64,000 nt of DNA from Ulota crispa (Eukaryota > Streptophyta > Bryopsida > Orthotrichales > Orthotrichaceae), in assembly GCA_963920765.1 (NCBI GenBank), contig OY987249.1, positions 3,071,230 through 3,135,229 on the forward strand. Reading direction: 5' to 3'. The notes beneath the pieces were generated by a model. That model worked only from the letters and a program-made list of their open reading frames with translations, searched no databases and was not told where the DNA came from. The position numbers and the translations under genes were made by a program. Below, piece after piece: positions 1-10,283 of this stretch (its first letter is position 1; each line of letters starts with the position of its first letter).

Positions 1-175
1 TTCACCCTGTAAAGTGCAGAAAAAATTAGCTGCAAAACTTTATGGGTAGCAATCCTGCGAAATTTAGCCGGTGTAAAGATCATGAGTCATGACATGCAAG
101 CCAGTGCAAAAGCTTTTGTGTCTTTACATGAGAACTAGAAAGATGCTGGAAAGATGCGTTGACAGAGCTGCAGAC
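1..175 (-). other. Intron sequence of the thiamine gene at the window edge
   Basis: The donor after the ninth exon is at 174-175. I tried the acceptor-like sites in 1-173 on the minus strand and none continues the ThiE domain, so the next exon should be outside the window. Confidence 0.6.
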
Positions 176-3100
176 CTGATTTGAACGATGGTGGCGCCAC
201 CTTCGATGGCCCCCCGAACAGCTTCAGATGTGGAACGACCCCATGTCTTGTTCATCGAAGAGTCCGTGACTGCGTAGAGAAGGAGAGACTCCGGGCGAAA
301 CTTGCTCTGGTTGGAGTTCTTCTCCCAGTCTGAGAGCTTATGTAAGTGATTCACAGGACCTTGCTTGCCTTCCCCAATTTTCAATGTTGCACTTTCTTCG
401 AGTACCTCGCTTAAGTAGCGCTTTGCAGCCTACATGGACGACATCCACGAAGTGTTATAACTACACCGTTTATCCTGGAGAAAATTTCATGGATACCCCT
501 GAAGTTTGCAATATTTACATAGATGCCCCTGCTTTTTCAGAAATTACACAAATACCCTTGGACCAAAATTTCAGGCATTTGTTTTGTTGCGCATGCCACT
601 TCCCTTCTCCCTTTGTGCGCACGTTGCTTCTATTTTGTTTCATTACATTCCCTATTTCAACATTGGTCATGAAGAAAGTACAAGCACAACAAATAAATTC
701 TTTAAAATTTTGGTCCAACGGTATTTGTGTAATTTCTGAAAAAACGGAGGTATTTACGAAAATATTGCAAACTTCAGGGGTATCCATGAAATTTTCCCTT
801 TATTCTATTTAGTGCACACTTCGGAGTAATTATAATTCAAGCACAGACCACTTGTTGTTTGAGTGACTATTCAGTCAAGGGCATTTCGATGGTGGTTTCA
901 AGATCCACACCTTAACTCAAAACAAAAGTTAATTCTACTCCATGGCATGGATGACACAAAGTAGAATGAACGATAGTATCATTGAAGTAGCTGTTTTCAG
1001 AAGTACATTAAAATGGAGTCTACTGTTACGTCATGCCTGGAATGCTTAAGGAGGTATAATCACAAAAGGAGACAGGAAAAAAACTGTACCAAGACAGCCG
1101 AGAGCATGGGTTGGCCTTTGGCAAGCTCGGCCGCTATTGACGACGCCAAAGTACAACCAGTGCCATGTGTGTTGCGAGTCTCCACTCGAGACCCCTGTAG
1201 CTCATGCCAATCAACTCCTGCAAACACAAATGAAAGGTCAAAAGCCTGAGTACCTTTGAACTGAGTAGTACTTGTCAGTAAGAGCTTGTTTCACTTTGTT
1301 TACAAACTCCCACTTCAGAAATGGCAATATTTCATAGAATCAACATGCAGAGAATCGAACCCTCGGAAAGTCGGATCTGTCTTAGAAAAACTATTTAGGA
1401 TACAATTGGCAGGGCCTATATTAAAAACTGGCGTTACAATTGGCCAGAGTTTCTGAGAGGAAGGTATTGTCAGTGAGCTACAAAAAGTGGCCAAATACTC
1501 AAAGGTTGAAGTACGGAGGATTTTACGAAAAGGGAGTAGTACCATCATAAAGAATGTCAACTAGAGTGCTTGTGCCAGGCAAGTGTCCACCTTTCACGAG
1601 GACATACCTGCGAGATCCAGCAGAACCATAAACATTAAATCCACCACAACTGAAAATGCTGCATAATACCAGGAAACAAGGTTTAGTACAAAGTTTCGAA
1701 AACTGATGTGCTTTGTAAAAGAGAGAGAGTGGGAGATGTACTAACCGAGGACCGAGTTGGTGGATAGCTTCAGCTGCTTCACGCATTTCGGTGACAGTTG
1801 TCACAGGATCGCCTCCAATGATTGCAGACGCTTCTGGTAAGTTGGGTGTCACCAGATCTGCCATAGGGAATAAATCATCTCTGCACATAAGAGCACAGTA
1901 AATCACTTCACGGAAACTAAAATAACATCCCAGTAAACGGCATGCACCCTTGAGCTCAAAACAAACCTAGAACACCAATGTATTAAAAGACTGGTTCACT
2001 TTTGAAGAAATTTGTTTTACTATCAAACGTGCAATAATCAAATTAGCTCACAACCAAACAAGCTGACTAAGGACTGAATGTAAAGAAAAAAGTAATTCTA
2101 CTGTGAGTCACACCCACGTTAGCAAACACAATGAGCTCCAGCTTTTGCATAAAAAGAATATAAATTGCTTTTTTCAGCTCACTCATTCCAAAGGTATTCA
2201 GACAGCTCTTCAAAATATTATGTAAGCACAACAAGGAATGTAACATATTTGTACTTAAAGTCATTCTTGTCCACGTGGATGGTCAAGAATTCAGTTGAGT
2301 GCCAGGTTTTAGGTCTTAGGTTGTAGGGTTTAGGGTTTAAGGCTTTTCAGTTGGATGCTGCCGAAGCATAGCAATGCCGCAGAGTTAAACATACCGAAGG
2401 GCATCAAGTATCGCTGGGCCAGCGAGCTCATCTCCGCTTGTCGAGACTAACACTGGATCCACTACTAGTCCTGCGCCACAACCAGCATTCTCATTAACCC
2501 TTAAACGTCATTTTCTGAACACTTGGTCCATTTCCTAAATCTTTTCGAATTCATCAACTTCTGAGAATGGGGCTGAATGTCTAGAAAACGTCTAGAAAAT
2601 GCCTTGCAAGCGTTTGGACGTTTAAAGGTTAAGAAGAAGCCTTGATTAGCGTTGTAACCAAAAGCTCCACAACGACGAACTGTGAGAAGAAAGACTGGCA
2701 ATTACCTTTGACTGGATATGTTCGCAACACATCACAAAGACTCTGAATTATTTCAACGGACGGCAACATGCCTGTCTTCACCTGCCATGCAAATGTTCAG
2801 AAATGCCATTCAGTGTCAAGGAATTTAGAGCAAAAAGGGGTTATCAATACCAAATCATCCCCGACGAGGATTTAGGATTTAGAGTTTAGGGTTTAGAAAC
2901 CGCAAGTCACTTACCACATCAGCGCCAATGTCCATCAAAACAGACTTCACTTGCAACTCCACAAACACTGCTGGCACCGCATGGATTCCCTGCATTGCAT
3001 AGGATCGGTTAACGTTTTCAAGAGAAGGTCGGTTTAGGGTTTAGGGTTTAGGGTTTTCCAACAACAAGCATCACTAAAGTTAGGGCTTAGGGTTTAAGAT

Positions 3101-3540
3101 ACACGTACTTGAACTCCGACGGTGTTTTGCGCAGTGAGGGCCGTAATGGCAGTGGTGCAGTAAACCCCAAGCGCTCCACACGCTTTCATGTCAGCTTGAA
3201 TTCCAGCTCCTGCTCCAGAATCCGAGCCTGCCACAGCAAGCACCCTCGGCACTCGTCGACGTTCTTCGCCCCCCATATCTGCTCGTGCTCCGCTCTTGAG
3301 TCTCCGCCAATTCGAAAGAACCGGCGTAGTAGTACTCACCCCAACCCTAGAAAATCTGGGGAGCCGCGTAGTTCCCAATCCGTGCCTAGGTGTGTCAAGC
3401 GTTGTAGCGAACTGTAACAAACATGACAACGATTTTCAGATGAGTTCAAGAATTGTTAAGGTAATGCAATTGTGAAGCAATACGGGCATGTGCATTACCT
3501 GAAGGTGAGACGTCGCCCCTTGCAGCAGCTGCGCTGCCAT
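176..3540 (-). CDS. TH1: TH1-type thiamine biosynthesis bifunctional enzyme (HMP-P kinase / thiamine-phosphate synthase), 3' end missing
   Basis: Nine exons join in frame on the minus strand: 3499-3540, 3109-3411, 2915-2989, 2706-2781, 2395-2470, 1746-1880, 1543-1607, 1090-1217 and 176-429, all with GT-AG introns, giving about 384 residues before the window edge. The start is the ATG at 3538-3540; the longer frame of the second exon has no ATG and is preceded by an acceptor at 3412-3413. Residues 1-60 are rich in Ser/Thr/Arg and acid-poor, like a plastid transit peptide. The kinase (ThiD) domain follows, with GSDSGAGAG at residues 76-84 and NTHGTGC at 273-279, which phosphorylates hydroxymethylpyrimidine (phosphate). 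From about residue 349 the thiamine-phosphate synthase (ThiE) domain begins ([18 protein letters not shown]); the last visible piece is [10 protein letters not shown]. The remaining ThiE exons lie left of base 176. Residues match the order and spacing of plant TH1 as I remember it. Introns 4 and 8 carry MITEs; introns 2, 3 and 5 carry telomere-like runs. Confidence 0.92.
477..798. repeat. MITE with termini like GGGAAAATTTCATGGATACC, in intron 8 of the thiamine gene
   Basis: The left end (around 481-560) and the right end (around 720-797) are inverted copies: AAAATTTCATGGATACCCCT against its reverse complement, continuing through a TTTGCAATATTTAC block. A second copy of the same family lies at 49257-49572 with its interior inverted. 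No clear target duplication was found. The short ORFs across this element are by-products of the palindrome. Confidence 0.75.
2306..2345. repeat. Degenerate telomere-like (TTTAGGG) run in intron 5 of the thiamine gene
   Basis: The stretch reads as TTAGG/TTTAGGG-type units with variants, including GGGTTTAGGGTTTAAGG. It is one of several such runs in this gene. Confidence 0.6.
2498..2628. mobile_element. Short TTAA-flanked MITE (131 bp) in intron 4 of the thiamine gene
   Basis: TTAA at 2494-2497 and 2629-2632 flank an element that starts CCCTTAAACGTC and ends GACGTTTAAAGG, an imperfect inverted pair. Its form (TTAA target, termini starting CCC) is the same as the larger elements of the intergenic region. 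It lies wholly within an intron. Confidence 0.7.
2869..2898. repeat. Degenerate telomere-like run in intron 3 of the thiamine gene
   Basis: Four imperfect TTTAGGG-like units sit in tandem, 16 to 46 bp from the splice donor at 2913-2914 of the preceding exon (minus strand). Confidence 0.55.
3029..3095. repeat. Telomere-like (TTTAGGG) tract in intron 2 of the thiamine gene
   Basis: Three perfect TTTAGGG units at 3033-3053 are followed by a second, degenerate cluster at 3079-3095, within a 119-bp intron. Confidence 0.75.
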
Positions 3541-5806
3541 AGCCGAGTGTACTGAACCTTATGCCACTCAAAGTCCACAATCTCTTAGCCCTTGAACGAC
3601 CACACCCATTTTCACAGAATCCACTGAAAACAGGGGCTGTAAGTTTAGATTAGGAATTGACTCAAGTATGGACCCATTTTCAATAATCCAATTGTACAAA
3701 TGGGAAGTACACCTTGTTTTTTGTAAAGTACTAAAATTTCAGCTAGATCTATCGTTGTAAGTGAAATATTATAATGATTGAGTGAGTCGTATGTGGAAAA
3801 TCTCTTGTGTTTCATTCTTGTTTAGTTTTGAATGTTAACCTTTCATGCAAGCTTTGATTGAGAAGAGCCTTACATTTCTAAAAAGCAAGATTTCTCACCT
3901 TTCCAACAAGACTAGTTTTTAGCAATCACAAGGTGTAGCTAAGTGGATAAAAAGGGTCAAAAAACCCACTTTCTTTGCTACCCTAAAACGGTTCTACAAG
4001 AAATTTGGTAATTATTCTAGAAAATCCAATTGGTGAAAACAATCAAGAATTGGCCTTAAATGTAGGATGACATATTTTAAAGCCAAAATGACAACAAAAT
4101 TTTAGTAGATCTTCAAATACTACAATAATACTACTACCGTATATGAAAACAATACAAGCGTATTTCTTAGGCAATTTGAATTTTTTTAGAATTGTTCAAT
4201 TGAAATTTGACATTCTTCTTGCATACTTGATGTATTGTATTGTTGCTTTGATCCATCTTTGACAAAAATTGGATACATATTTTGAAGCCATGTTGTATAA
4301 ACACCATTATTTATCAACTCACATACCCAATTGCATTGTTATTTTTTTAGATGGATGCAAAATTCTTGTGGTCACATGCATACTTCAAGACCAAATTCCA
4401 AATTATTGAGCGATTTCAACCTACAGGCCAAAAACCACTCCCAACGACCAAAATATGGTTGCATGGTCCTTAGCCCCTAACTGTCTAAAAGGATGAAAAT
4501 TGTCCTTTCAATGCCAAAAACACACCCTGAGGGTGGAAAAAGATTTTTTTTCCAAATCTTTTTTCTTGAAAGTGATCAAAGAGATGTGCCACATCACTGA
4601 ATGCCAAAAATAGCTGCTTTCAATGCCTCCATATTTTTTAAAACACCAATTTGTAAAAAAATGTACAAGGTCCTTGCTGCCTTTTTTGTGAGGGCAAGAT
4701 ACACTATTGACTTTTTCTTCTCTCTTGTACACATACCACAGACTGATCACTGCCCATGAACAATGCACACTCTCTTGAATCCGAGCCACAGGTTTAGGGT
4801 CAGTCCTTTAAGGGTTAAAGGGTTAAACCCCACGATTTCTTAAACCCAGCTCCACCTCATGGGTCACCATAAAAAATAATGCCGGAATTCCAACGTCAAC
4901 CACCTGGCCAGCTTTGATTCTAGTTCTCTTTCGACTTTTGCATGCTCGAATTGCTCAAATTGTCTTCTAGAATCAGCATGACTTGCTGCCGAGAATTCTT
5001 AGGAACTTGTCTGTGGATGCTCTGTATCATGGGAATCCAGTGTGGAATGTTTTTACAGATTTCGAGACACAACTCAAATTGTCTGGAGGTAGCCATTGGG
5101 ATTACATAAAAAGAAGAAAGTTACAGAAATCTTTTTTAGGGGCCGATTCACACTATGCATCCTTCCCAGTGGATGAATTTTATCTAACCATCAAAGGTTA
5201 TTCATCCTTCAGTCTAGAGCCGAAATGGATGAAACGGAGAGACCGAGCTTAGCACCCTGACAAGGCACGTGGCACTCCCGAGGATTTCTTGTCACCTCCC
5301 AATCACCAGAACTTTGCTCCACCTTTAGATCTTTTGCTTAATTTGCTTGCATCGCTTCCGAAGCTGGTTACGTGGGTCCCTGAGATCTGAAGCTGTCGGA
5401 GTAAACACTTCTTTCTTTTGAGAATCGTAAGGATTGGTTTTTCACTAACGATGCGATGATCACGTAGATTGATTCGATCGCGATTACCGAGCGTTGGGCG
5501 TACTCTTCTACTTCCGTTACGCTAACAATTTCGTTTCACAGCCGAATAAATAGCAGTGGATTATCAAAGTGTTTGAATTTCGAAGTTGCGTACCATCCAG
5601 CTTCAAAATTAGGGTTTCCATTATAGAGCAAGGAAAGTAGATAAGCTTCGCAGATTGGCGCACAAGTCGAGATGGTGCGTGATGAGGATCATTTTGGCGG
5701 AGCTCATAGACGATCTGATTTTGGAGGTTTTAGAAGTTTTGGGGGAAGAGGTAGTTCTGTTTGGGTTTAGGGTTTACTCTGTTTTTTTACTTGTAGGGAA
5801 GTAGCG
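3541..5806. promoter_or_regulatory. Divergent intergenic region between TH1 and ATG16
   Basis: The two start codons face away from each other over about 2.27 kb, so both promoters must lie here. The stretch is AT-rich up to about 4790 and GC-richer near ATG16. AAACCCTAA-type telo-boxes occur at about 4790, 5609 and 5763-5774. GGGGCCGATTCACACTA with a TTA before it at 5136-5155 looks like a solo end of the GGTTCACACTA transposon family. A CCTTTAAGGG-TTAA sequence near 4810-4825 resembles a right end of the TTAA family without a clear partner. An ATG at 5672 opens a 32-codon upstream frame ending at 5770. The 270-bp ORF at 4983-5252 has no recognisable content. Confidence 0.6.
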
Positions 5807-7333
5807 ATGGAGGATCGAATGGGATACGCGATCGTGCAGGCATGTCGCGCGATGAAGCGGCGCCACAAACTGGAGGAGGGAGCATACGCGCCAGCGATGG
5901 CGGTCATCTCTCAGGTAGTGAATTCGCAAGCAGCTCTGGAACTGGAGGAGAAGGTGAAAGCCTTGCAGCTGGAGTTGAACCAAAGCTATCAGAAGCATTC
6001 GCAAGTCTCGGAGAAGCTAGTTCAAGAGGTAACCGAGAGCCAGTCGTTACGAACGCAGCTCGCGGAAAAAGAAACCGCTATTACGCAATTGCAAGAGCAG
6101 CTCACAGCTGAGAAGGCGACTCTCGCGCAAGTTGAAACAGACGCGAAGGAGACGACCAACGCCCTGGCAACGATGTCATCCGAGGTGGAGGAGCTTCGAA
6201 TGCACGTGACCGAACTCGAGGCTCAGATCAAGGAACTGAAGAACGAGAACAACATGTTGATTGAGCGATGGATGAAGCAGAAGATGCAGGATGCAGAGCG
6301 GTTGAACGAGGCGAATGCCATGTATGAGGATATGATGGAGAAGGTGAAAGCCGGGCAGCTGCAGGAGTTGGCGCGCACGCAAGTGGACGGCATCGTGAGG
6401 CACAGCGAGGCCGGCGCGGAGGATTACGTGGAATCGGGGTTACCCTCGACGGTGAAGCATGCGATCCGTGCACACGATGTCATGTGCTCGACTGTGAAGT
6501 TCGAGCCTGGTGGCAAATCCGTTTTCAGTGGAGGCCATGACCGCGTTGTGAAGAGCTGGAACGTTTCTAGTGGTTTATGTCTGTCTACTCTGCGTGGCTG
6601 TGTGGGCACCGTCTTGGACCTCTCCATGTCTTTGGATTCCAATATACTGATTGCTGCATGTAGTGATCATAAGCTGCACCTTTGGGAGACACAGACGGGG
6701 CGAATGCGGCACACGTTGACAGGGCACACGGAGAAGGTGGTGTCTGTGGACGTGAGCAAGACTAGTAACCGACGCGCTGTGAGTGCTGCGTATGACCGGT
6801 CCATGAAGACATGGGACATGCAATCCGGGTACGTCACGAATACTTTGATATGCTACTCGAACTGCAACGCCGTGGCGCTCACCATGAATGGCGAGGTTCT
6901 CTGCTCGGGTCACATGGATGGTAACCTTCGGTTGTGGGACATTCGCTCTGGGAAACAGTCGAGTGAAGTGGTGGCTCATAATCAGGGCATTACGTCTGTT
7001 TCGGTGTCGAAGAATGGCCAAACCATGCTCACCAGTGGACGAGACAACGTACACAACCTCATCGATGTTCGAACGTTGGAAGTGCAGGCTTCCTTTCGAG
7101 CTCCGGGGCTTGTTGTTGCCACCAATTGGAGCAGGTCGTGTTTGAGTCCTGATGAGAAGTACGTTGCTGCTGGTGGATCTGATGGATCTGTGGTGGTTTG
7201 GAATCGATATGCCAAGGATAGTACTGTCACTCTCAAGGGCCATGCCAGTGCTGTGCTTGCTTGTACTTGGAGTGATCAAGGCCGGCCTCTGGTTACTGCA
7301 GACAAGAGCGGGTCCGTCATCGTGTGGGAGTAG
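5807..7333 (+). CDS. ATG16: Autophagy-related protein 16 (ATG16), single exon
   Basis: The 508-residue frame is unbroken and full length for plant ATG16 (about 509 in Arabidopsis, from memory). ATG16 binds ATG5-ATG12 and targets this E3-like complex to the phagophore, where ATG8 is joined to phosphatidylethanolamine. Residues 1-40 hold the conserved amphipathic start with RRHKLEEGAYAPA, the ATG5-binding area. Residues about 45-185 form a coiled coil for dimerisation, ending in the plant hallmark ERWMKQKMQDAERLNEAN. Residues about 222-508 are seven WD40 repeats with GH and WD pairs (GHTEKV, SAAYDRSMKTWD, SGHMDGNLRLWD, SGRDNVHN, AGGSDGSVVVW). The chosen ATG gives a start aligned with the family. 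The coding region is much GC-richer than its surroundings. There are no introns, although I recall the seed-plant gene as having many. Confidence 0.97.
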   Translation: MEDRMGYAIVQACRAMKRRHKLEEGAYAPAMAVISQVVNSQAALELEEKVKALQLELNQSYQKHSQVSEKLVQEVTESQSLRTQLAEKETAITQLQEQLTAEKATLAQVETDAKETTNALATMSSEVEELRMHVTELEAQIKELKNENNMLIERWMKQKMQDAERLNEANAMYEDMMEKVKAGQLQELARTQVDGIVRHSEAGAEDYVESGLPSTVKHAIRAHDVMCSTVKFEPGGKSVFSGGHDRVVKSWNVSSGLCLSTLRGCVGTVLDLSMSLDSNILIAACSDHKLHLWETQTGRMRHTLTGHTEKVVSVDVSKTSNRRAVSAAYDRSMKTWDMQSGYVTNTLICYSNCNAVALTMNGEVLCSGHMDGNLRLWDIRSGKQSSEVVAHNQGITSVSVSKNGQTMLTSGRDNVHNLIDVRTLEVQASFRAPGLVVATNWSRSCLSPDEKYVAAGGSDGSVVVWNRYAKDSTVTLKGHASAVLACTWSDQGRPLVTADKSGSVIVWE

Positions 7334-7783
7334 ATTGCCATGATCACCCTCCCTCGTGTGTGTACATACAGGTCAACCAACTTTGCCAGACCTTCACCCT
7401 TTTGTAGACGTCAGAAAAACAAAACAGGTCCAGCGTAGATGACTCTGCATTTCGATTACAGCAAGCAAAAAAAAAATTGATGGTTTTGTGCATAAACGTT
7501 ACCGTTGCAGACTAATATTGACATTTCGCTTGGCAGGTAAGTAGAGATTCCTATGAGCGTCTATTCAAGCCTTTTTTTACGTGTGTAGGAGCTTGATTTT
7601 TGGGAAATTTTTATTGAGCTGAGGATGAATCACTTCGGCTACCATAGGCACGCATGTTGAGAACCAATTTTTGTAGCTAGCTGTATATGAATCTCTTATG
7701 CAATTTCTCTGTGGGAGGTTGTAGACTACTACAAGTAACACCATGAGTTGACAACACCAAATTCAAAGGTTAGCAGTCATAAT
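7334..7783. other. 3' flank of ATG16
   Basis: This is presumed 3' untranslated and downstream sequence. It is AT-rich, with an A tract near 7468. No clear polyadenylation signal or other feature was recognised. Confidence 0.4.
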
Positions 7784-7791
7784 ATACAGCT

Positions 7792-7909
7792 CAGGGCATT
7801 TTTTTCTGGCGAAAAATTGCCAGGTGCCGACAACGCCTTGGATGAAATTTGGAGGGACCACTCCCAGTTGGTCAGGGCCGGCAGTTTTTCGCCAGAAAAA
7901 AATGCCCTG
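7792..7909. mobile_element. 118-bp hAT-type foldback MITE with 8-bp target duplication
   Basis: The termini CAGGGCATTTTTTTCTGGCG and its reverse complement form about 30-bp near-perfect inverted repeats. They are flanked by identical 8-bp sequences ATACAGCT at 7784-7791 and 7910-7917. An 8-bp duplication and CAGGG ends are typical of hAT elements. The near-perfect arms suggest a fairly recent insertion. It has no coding capacity. Confidence 0.88.
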
Positions 7910-7917
7910 ATACAGCT

Positions 7918-8484
7918 AAGTCATGTTTACACTACTAACTAATATTTTTCACCCAACTGTATGAATAGATGAGGTTGGCATCAGAGACGGGTTTAGGGTT
8001 TTAGCGTCCTCTATCTTACTGACATTGATGCTGGCTGGGAAAACAAAATGTGTATCCTAGATTTAAGCGTCTTTTGGCTCTTAAGAAACGAGTTTGACAA
8101 TGAAGGTTGCTGAATGGCTCTACTGTTGTCCCTAGAGTTAACTGTACCATTATTGTGTACCAGAGCAAGATAGACCAAAAGCAAGATTTTCCAGATTCTT
8201 ATGTTTTCTCGGAAACGTTGGGCTGGGATTCAGAAATGGGTCAGAGAGATGGAAAAGAGCTGGAAGAGTCTCTGGTGAAGATAGTGATGTGCATGTGAAC
8301 TCTGAACAAAAAAATCTGCCAAATCTGGAAACTGGGTAAGTGCATGATGCATCTATGCAGATACCAGAACTTTTGGTTTGTCCAAATTAGATCCTTGAAG
8401 TACTTTGGAGCAATGTACAGGGAGAACTTGCATTTAGTTTACTATTAGCCGGTTAAAATTGCAAAAAGCCGGTCTATCGCTTAA
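7918..8484. other. Intergenic, no gene seen
   Basis: The stretch is AT-rich with one telo-box (near 7989). The 63-codon frame at 8107-8298 shows no conserved motif and was not accepted. Confidence 0.4.
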
Positions 8485-8665
8485 CTTCTAAAGGATGTTG
8501 CCTACCAAAAGTGTCAAAAATTTCCCAAAAAACCCTAAGTAACCTGTAGTATGTTTGTGATTTGGCCTAAAATTTACAACTCCAATGGGATTCATGTGCT
8601 ACCCAAGTATCCCATTTGTATTCAACACAAGAGAGCATATACAATGCAGCAACATTCTTTAGGGG
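8485..8665. mobile_element. TTAA-flanked element, short subfamily (181 bp)
   Basis: TTAA at 8481-8484 and 8666-8669. The ends are CTTCTAAAGGATGTTGCC and GCAACATTCTTTAGGGG, matching in inverted form the subfamily members at 13101-13341 and 18133-18779 (shared AAGGATGTTG ends and an interior containing TTTGGGTAGCAC on one strand). Confidence 0.7.
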
Positions 8666-9822
8666 TTAAGTATAGAAAATATGTGGTGCAATCCAGTGAA
8701 AATTTGATTGAAAAATGCAGTGAAAATTTGATTGAAAATGGGAAATGTCAGATTTCAACTGGTGTTAACTGGTGAAGCCAAAATTTCTCTCTAAATGTTG
8801 CTTTGGAGGTCTCTTTGCCTATAGAGCTAATAGCTTATAACAAATTTAAACCTGTAAGGGTGCATTTACGCCCAAGAGGAAATACAAAATTCTTAAGGCT
8901 AAGATTTCAAACTATTGGCAGGTGTTTCCACCAGGAGGTTTTATCTTTGACCTTGATTCAATGTGACATGTGACATGATGAGTGGCTTGTATTGTCAACT
9001 CTTGAGGGTTATAATTTGCTCCCGTGGGATAATTATCTTAAGAGTATTTGGATGTTGGAAAAGAGCAGTGATTGTGTTTAAACCTCATTGGAGCAATGAG
9101 GTTAATTTTCCCTCTTTTGTGTGAATGAGCTCTCAACTATAGGACTTGTATGTCTCTTCACATCGGTTGTATTTTCAACTCCCATTGGTCCAGCAAGGTT
9201 ACAATACATACGTCAATATTAAAAATATTCTTAATATATAATGTAAAGACTTGAGAAAGCACCATATTTGTGAGGGTTGTAACTATTCTTTTGTATCAAA
9301 TTTTGTTGCCTTCATTTGTCATGGGATTTTTATTTTTGTTAAATTTTATGTTTTATGATTTGTACGTCACATTTTCATTGCCTTTGGTCTAAATATCAGG
9401 GTTTTTGGTTTCTAGCGACAGAGTGAGACAATGTTGCCTCCACATTGAAGCATATCCGGAGGGAAGGAAGTACAGTGGTCAAAACTTGCAAGTTGTTGCC
9501 AAAAAAAAATAAGAAAATAAAAAACATTGCTAAATATAGGTCTACTACAAGAGAGCTTGTATATACTATTTGTAGTGTGACATGGCTTTTGTTTTTTGTT
9601 AATTAATTAATGGAAAAGTCAAATCGTTATCAAAGGTTATGAACCAAATATTGAAATTTGTGAAAAATTAATAAGAGCTCTATTCAAAACTTCAACAATA
9701 AAAGTTTAGTACCTTGAAACAAATGAACCACTACCTTGAATTGTTAACAACACAATTAAAACATGTTACGCACAATCCAATTCCATTACTGCATATTACT
9801 AGGAAACAACATAATATATATA
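8666..9822. other. Intergenic AT-rich, no gene seen
   Basis: Beyond a roughly 25-bp tandem duplication near 8693-8740, no inverted or direct repeat, coding frame or RNA gene was recognised. Confidence 0.4.
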
Positions 9823-10221
9823 GGGAATTACTACAGCGACATCCTAAATTGCTAACAAGACACCCCCTCTGAGCATGAAAATGTGATTTTTAATGATAAT
9901 TTTGCTGATTTTTTAATTTGGATAAAAAGATTTGCTTCACCTTTATCATTCTAAGACTATATTGAAAAAAATAGGTGTGCTTAAATTTCAAATAAAAAAT
10001 ATAAGACTTTTGAGTTACATAAAGCAAAAAAATATCAAAAAATAGTATTGGTGCAATAAAATAAAATAAAATTGTATTTGTCATGATTTCTTTCAAGGAG
10101 GTGATAATGTTGTGATAAAATGAATGATGGGCCACTTAATAAAAATAGCACTAAATTATCAAATTTCATGCTTAGAGGGGGTGTCCCGTTAGCAATTTAG
10201 GGTATCGCTGTAGTAATTCCC
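9823..10221. mobile_element. TA-flanked MITE, GGGAATT family, copy 1 (399 bp)
   Basis: Left end GGGAATTACTACAGCG and right end CGCTGTAGTAATTCCC form terminal inverted repeats that extend about 55 bp, through a conserved GCTAACAAGACACCCCC block. TA dinucleotides flank both ends (9821-9822, 10222-10223). The copy at 16585-16980 shares the whole interior, including the GAATGATGGGCCACT segment in inverted orientation. The TA target suggests the mariner group. Confidence 0.8.

Positions 10222-10223
<2 letters not shown>

Positions 10224-10279
<56 letters not shown>
10224..10279. repeat. Microsatellite (CA)n-(TA)n
   Basis: A run of about 15 CA units passes into about 12 TA units. It starts directly at the TA flank of the preceding MITE. 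Confidence 0.95.

Positions 10280-10283
<4 letters not shown>

Noticed and set aside
61-175. Further ThiE exon at the left edge
   Set aside because: Acceptor-like sites on the minus strand give early stops or sequence unlike ThiE.
3412-3429. Start of the thiamine protein at the beginning of the second-exon frame
   Set aside because: The frame there begins with TTG, not ATG, and a splice acceptor (TTACAG) sits at 3412-3417; the true ATG exon at 3499-3540 joins in frame.
4464-4822. Complete TTAA element in the TH1-ATG16 spacer
   Set aside because: The right end (CCTTTAAGGG then TTAA) is plausible, but the only left candidate (TTAGCCCCTAAC) does not pair well.
6575-7279. 234-codon minus-strand frame opposite ATG16
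   Set aside because: It is a shadow of the conserved ATG16 coding strand and has no recognisable content.
10224-10279. CRISPR-like or tandem array
   Set aside because: It is a plain dinucleotide microsatellite.
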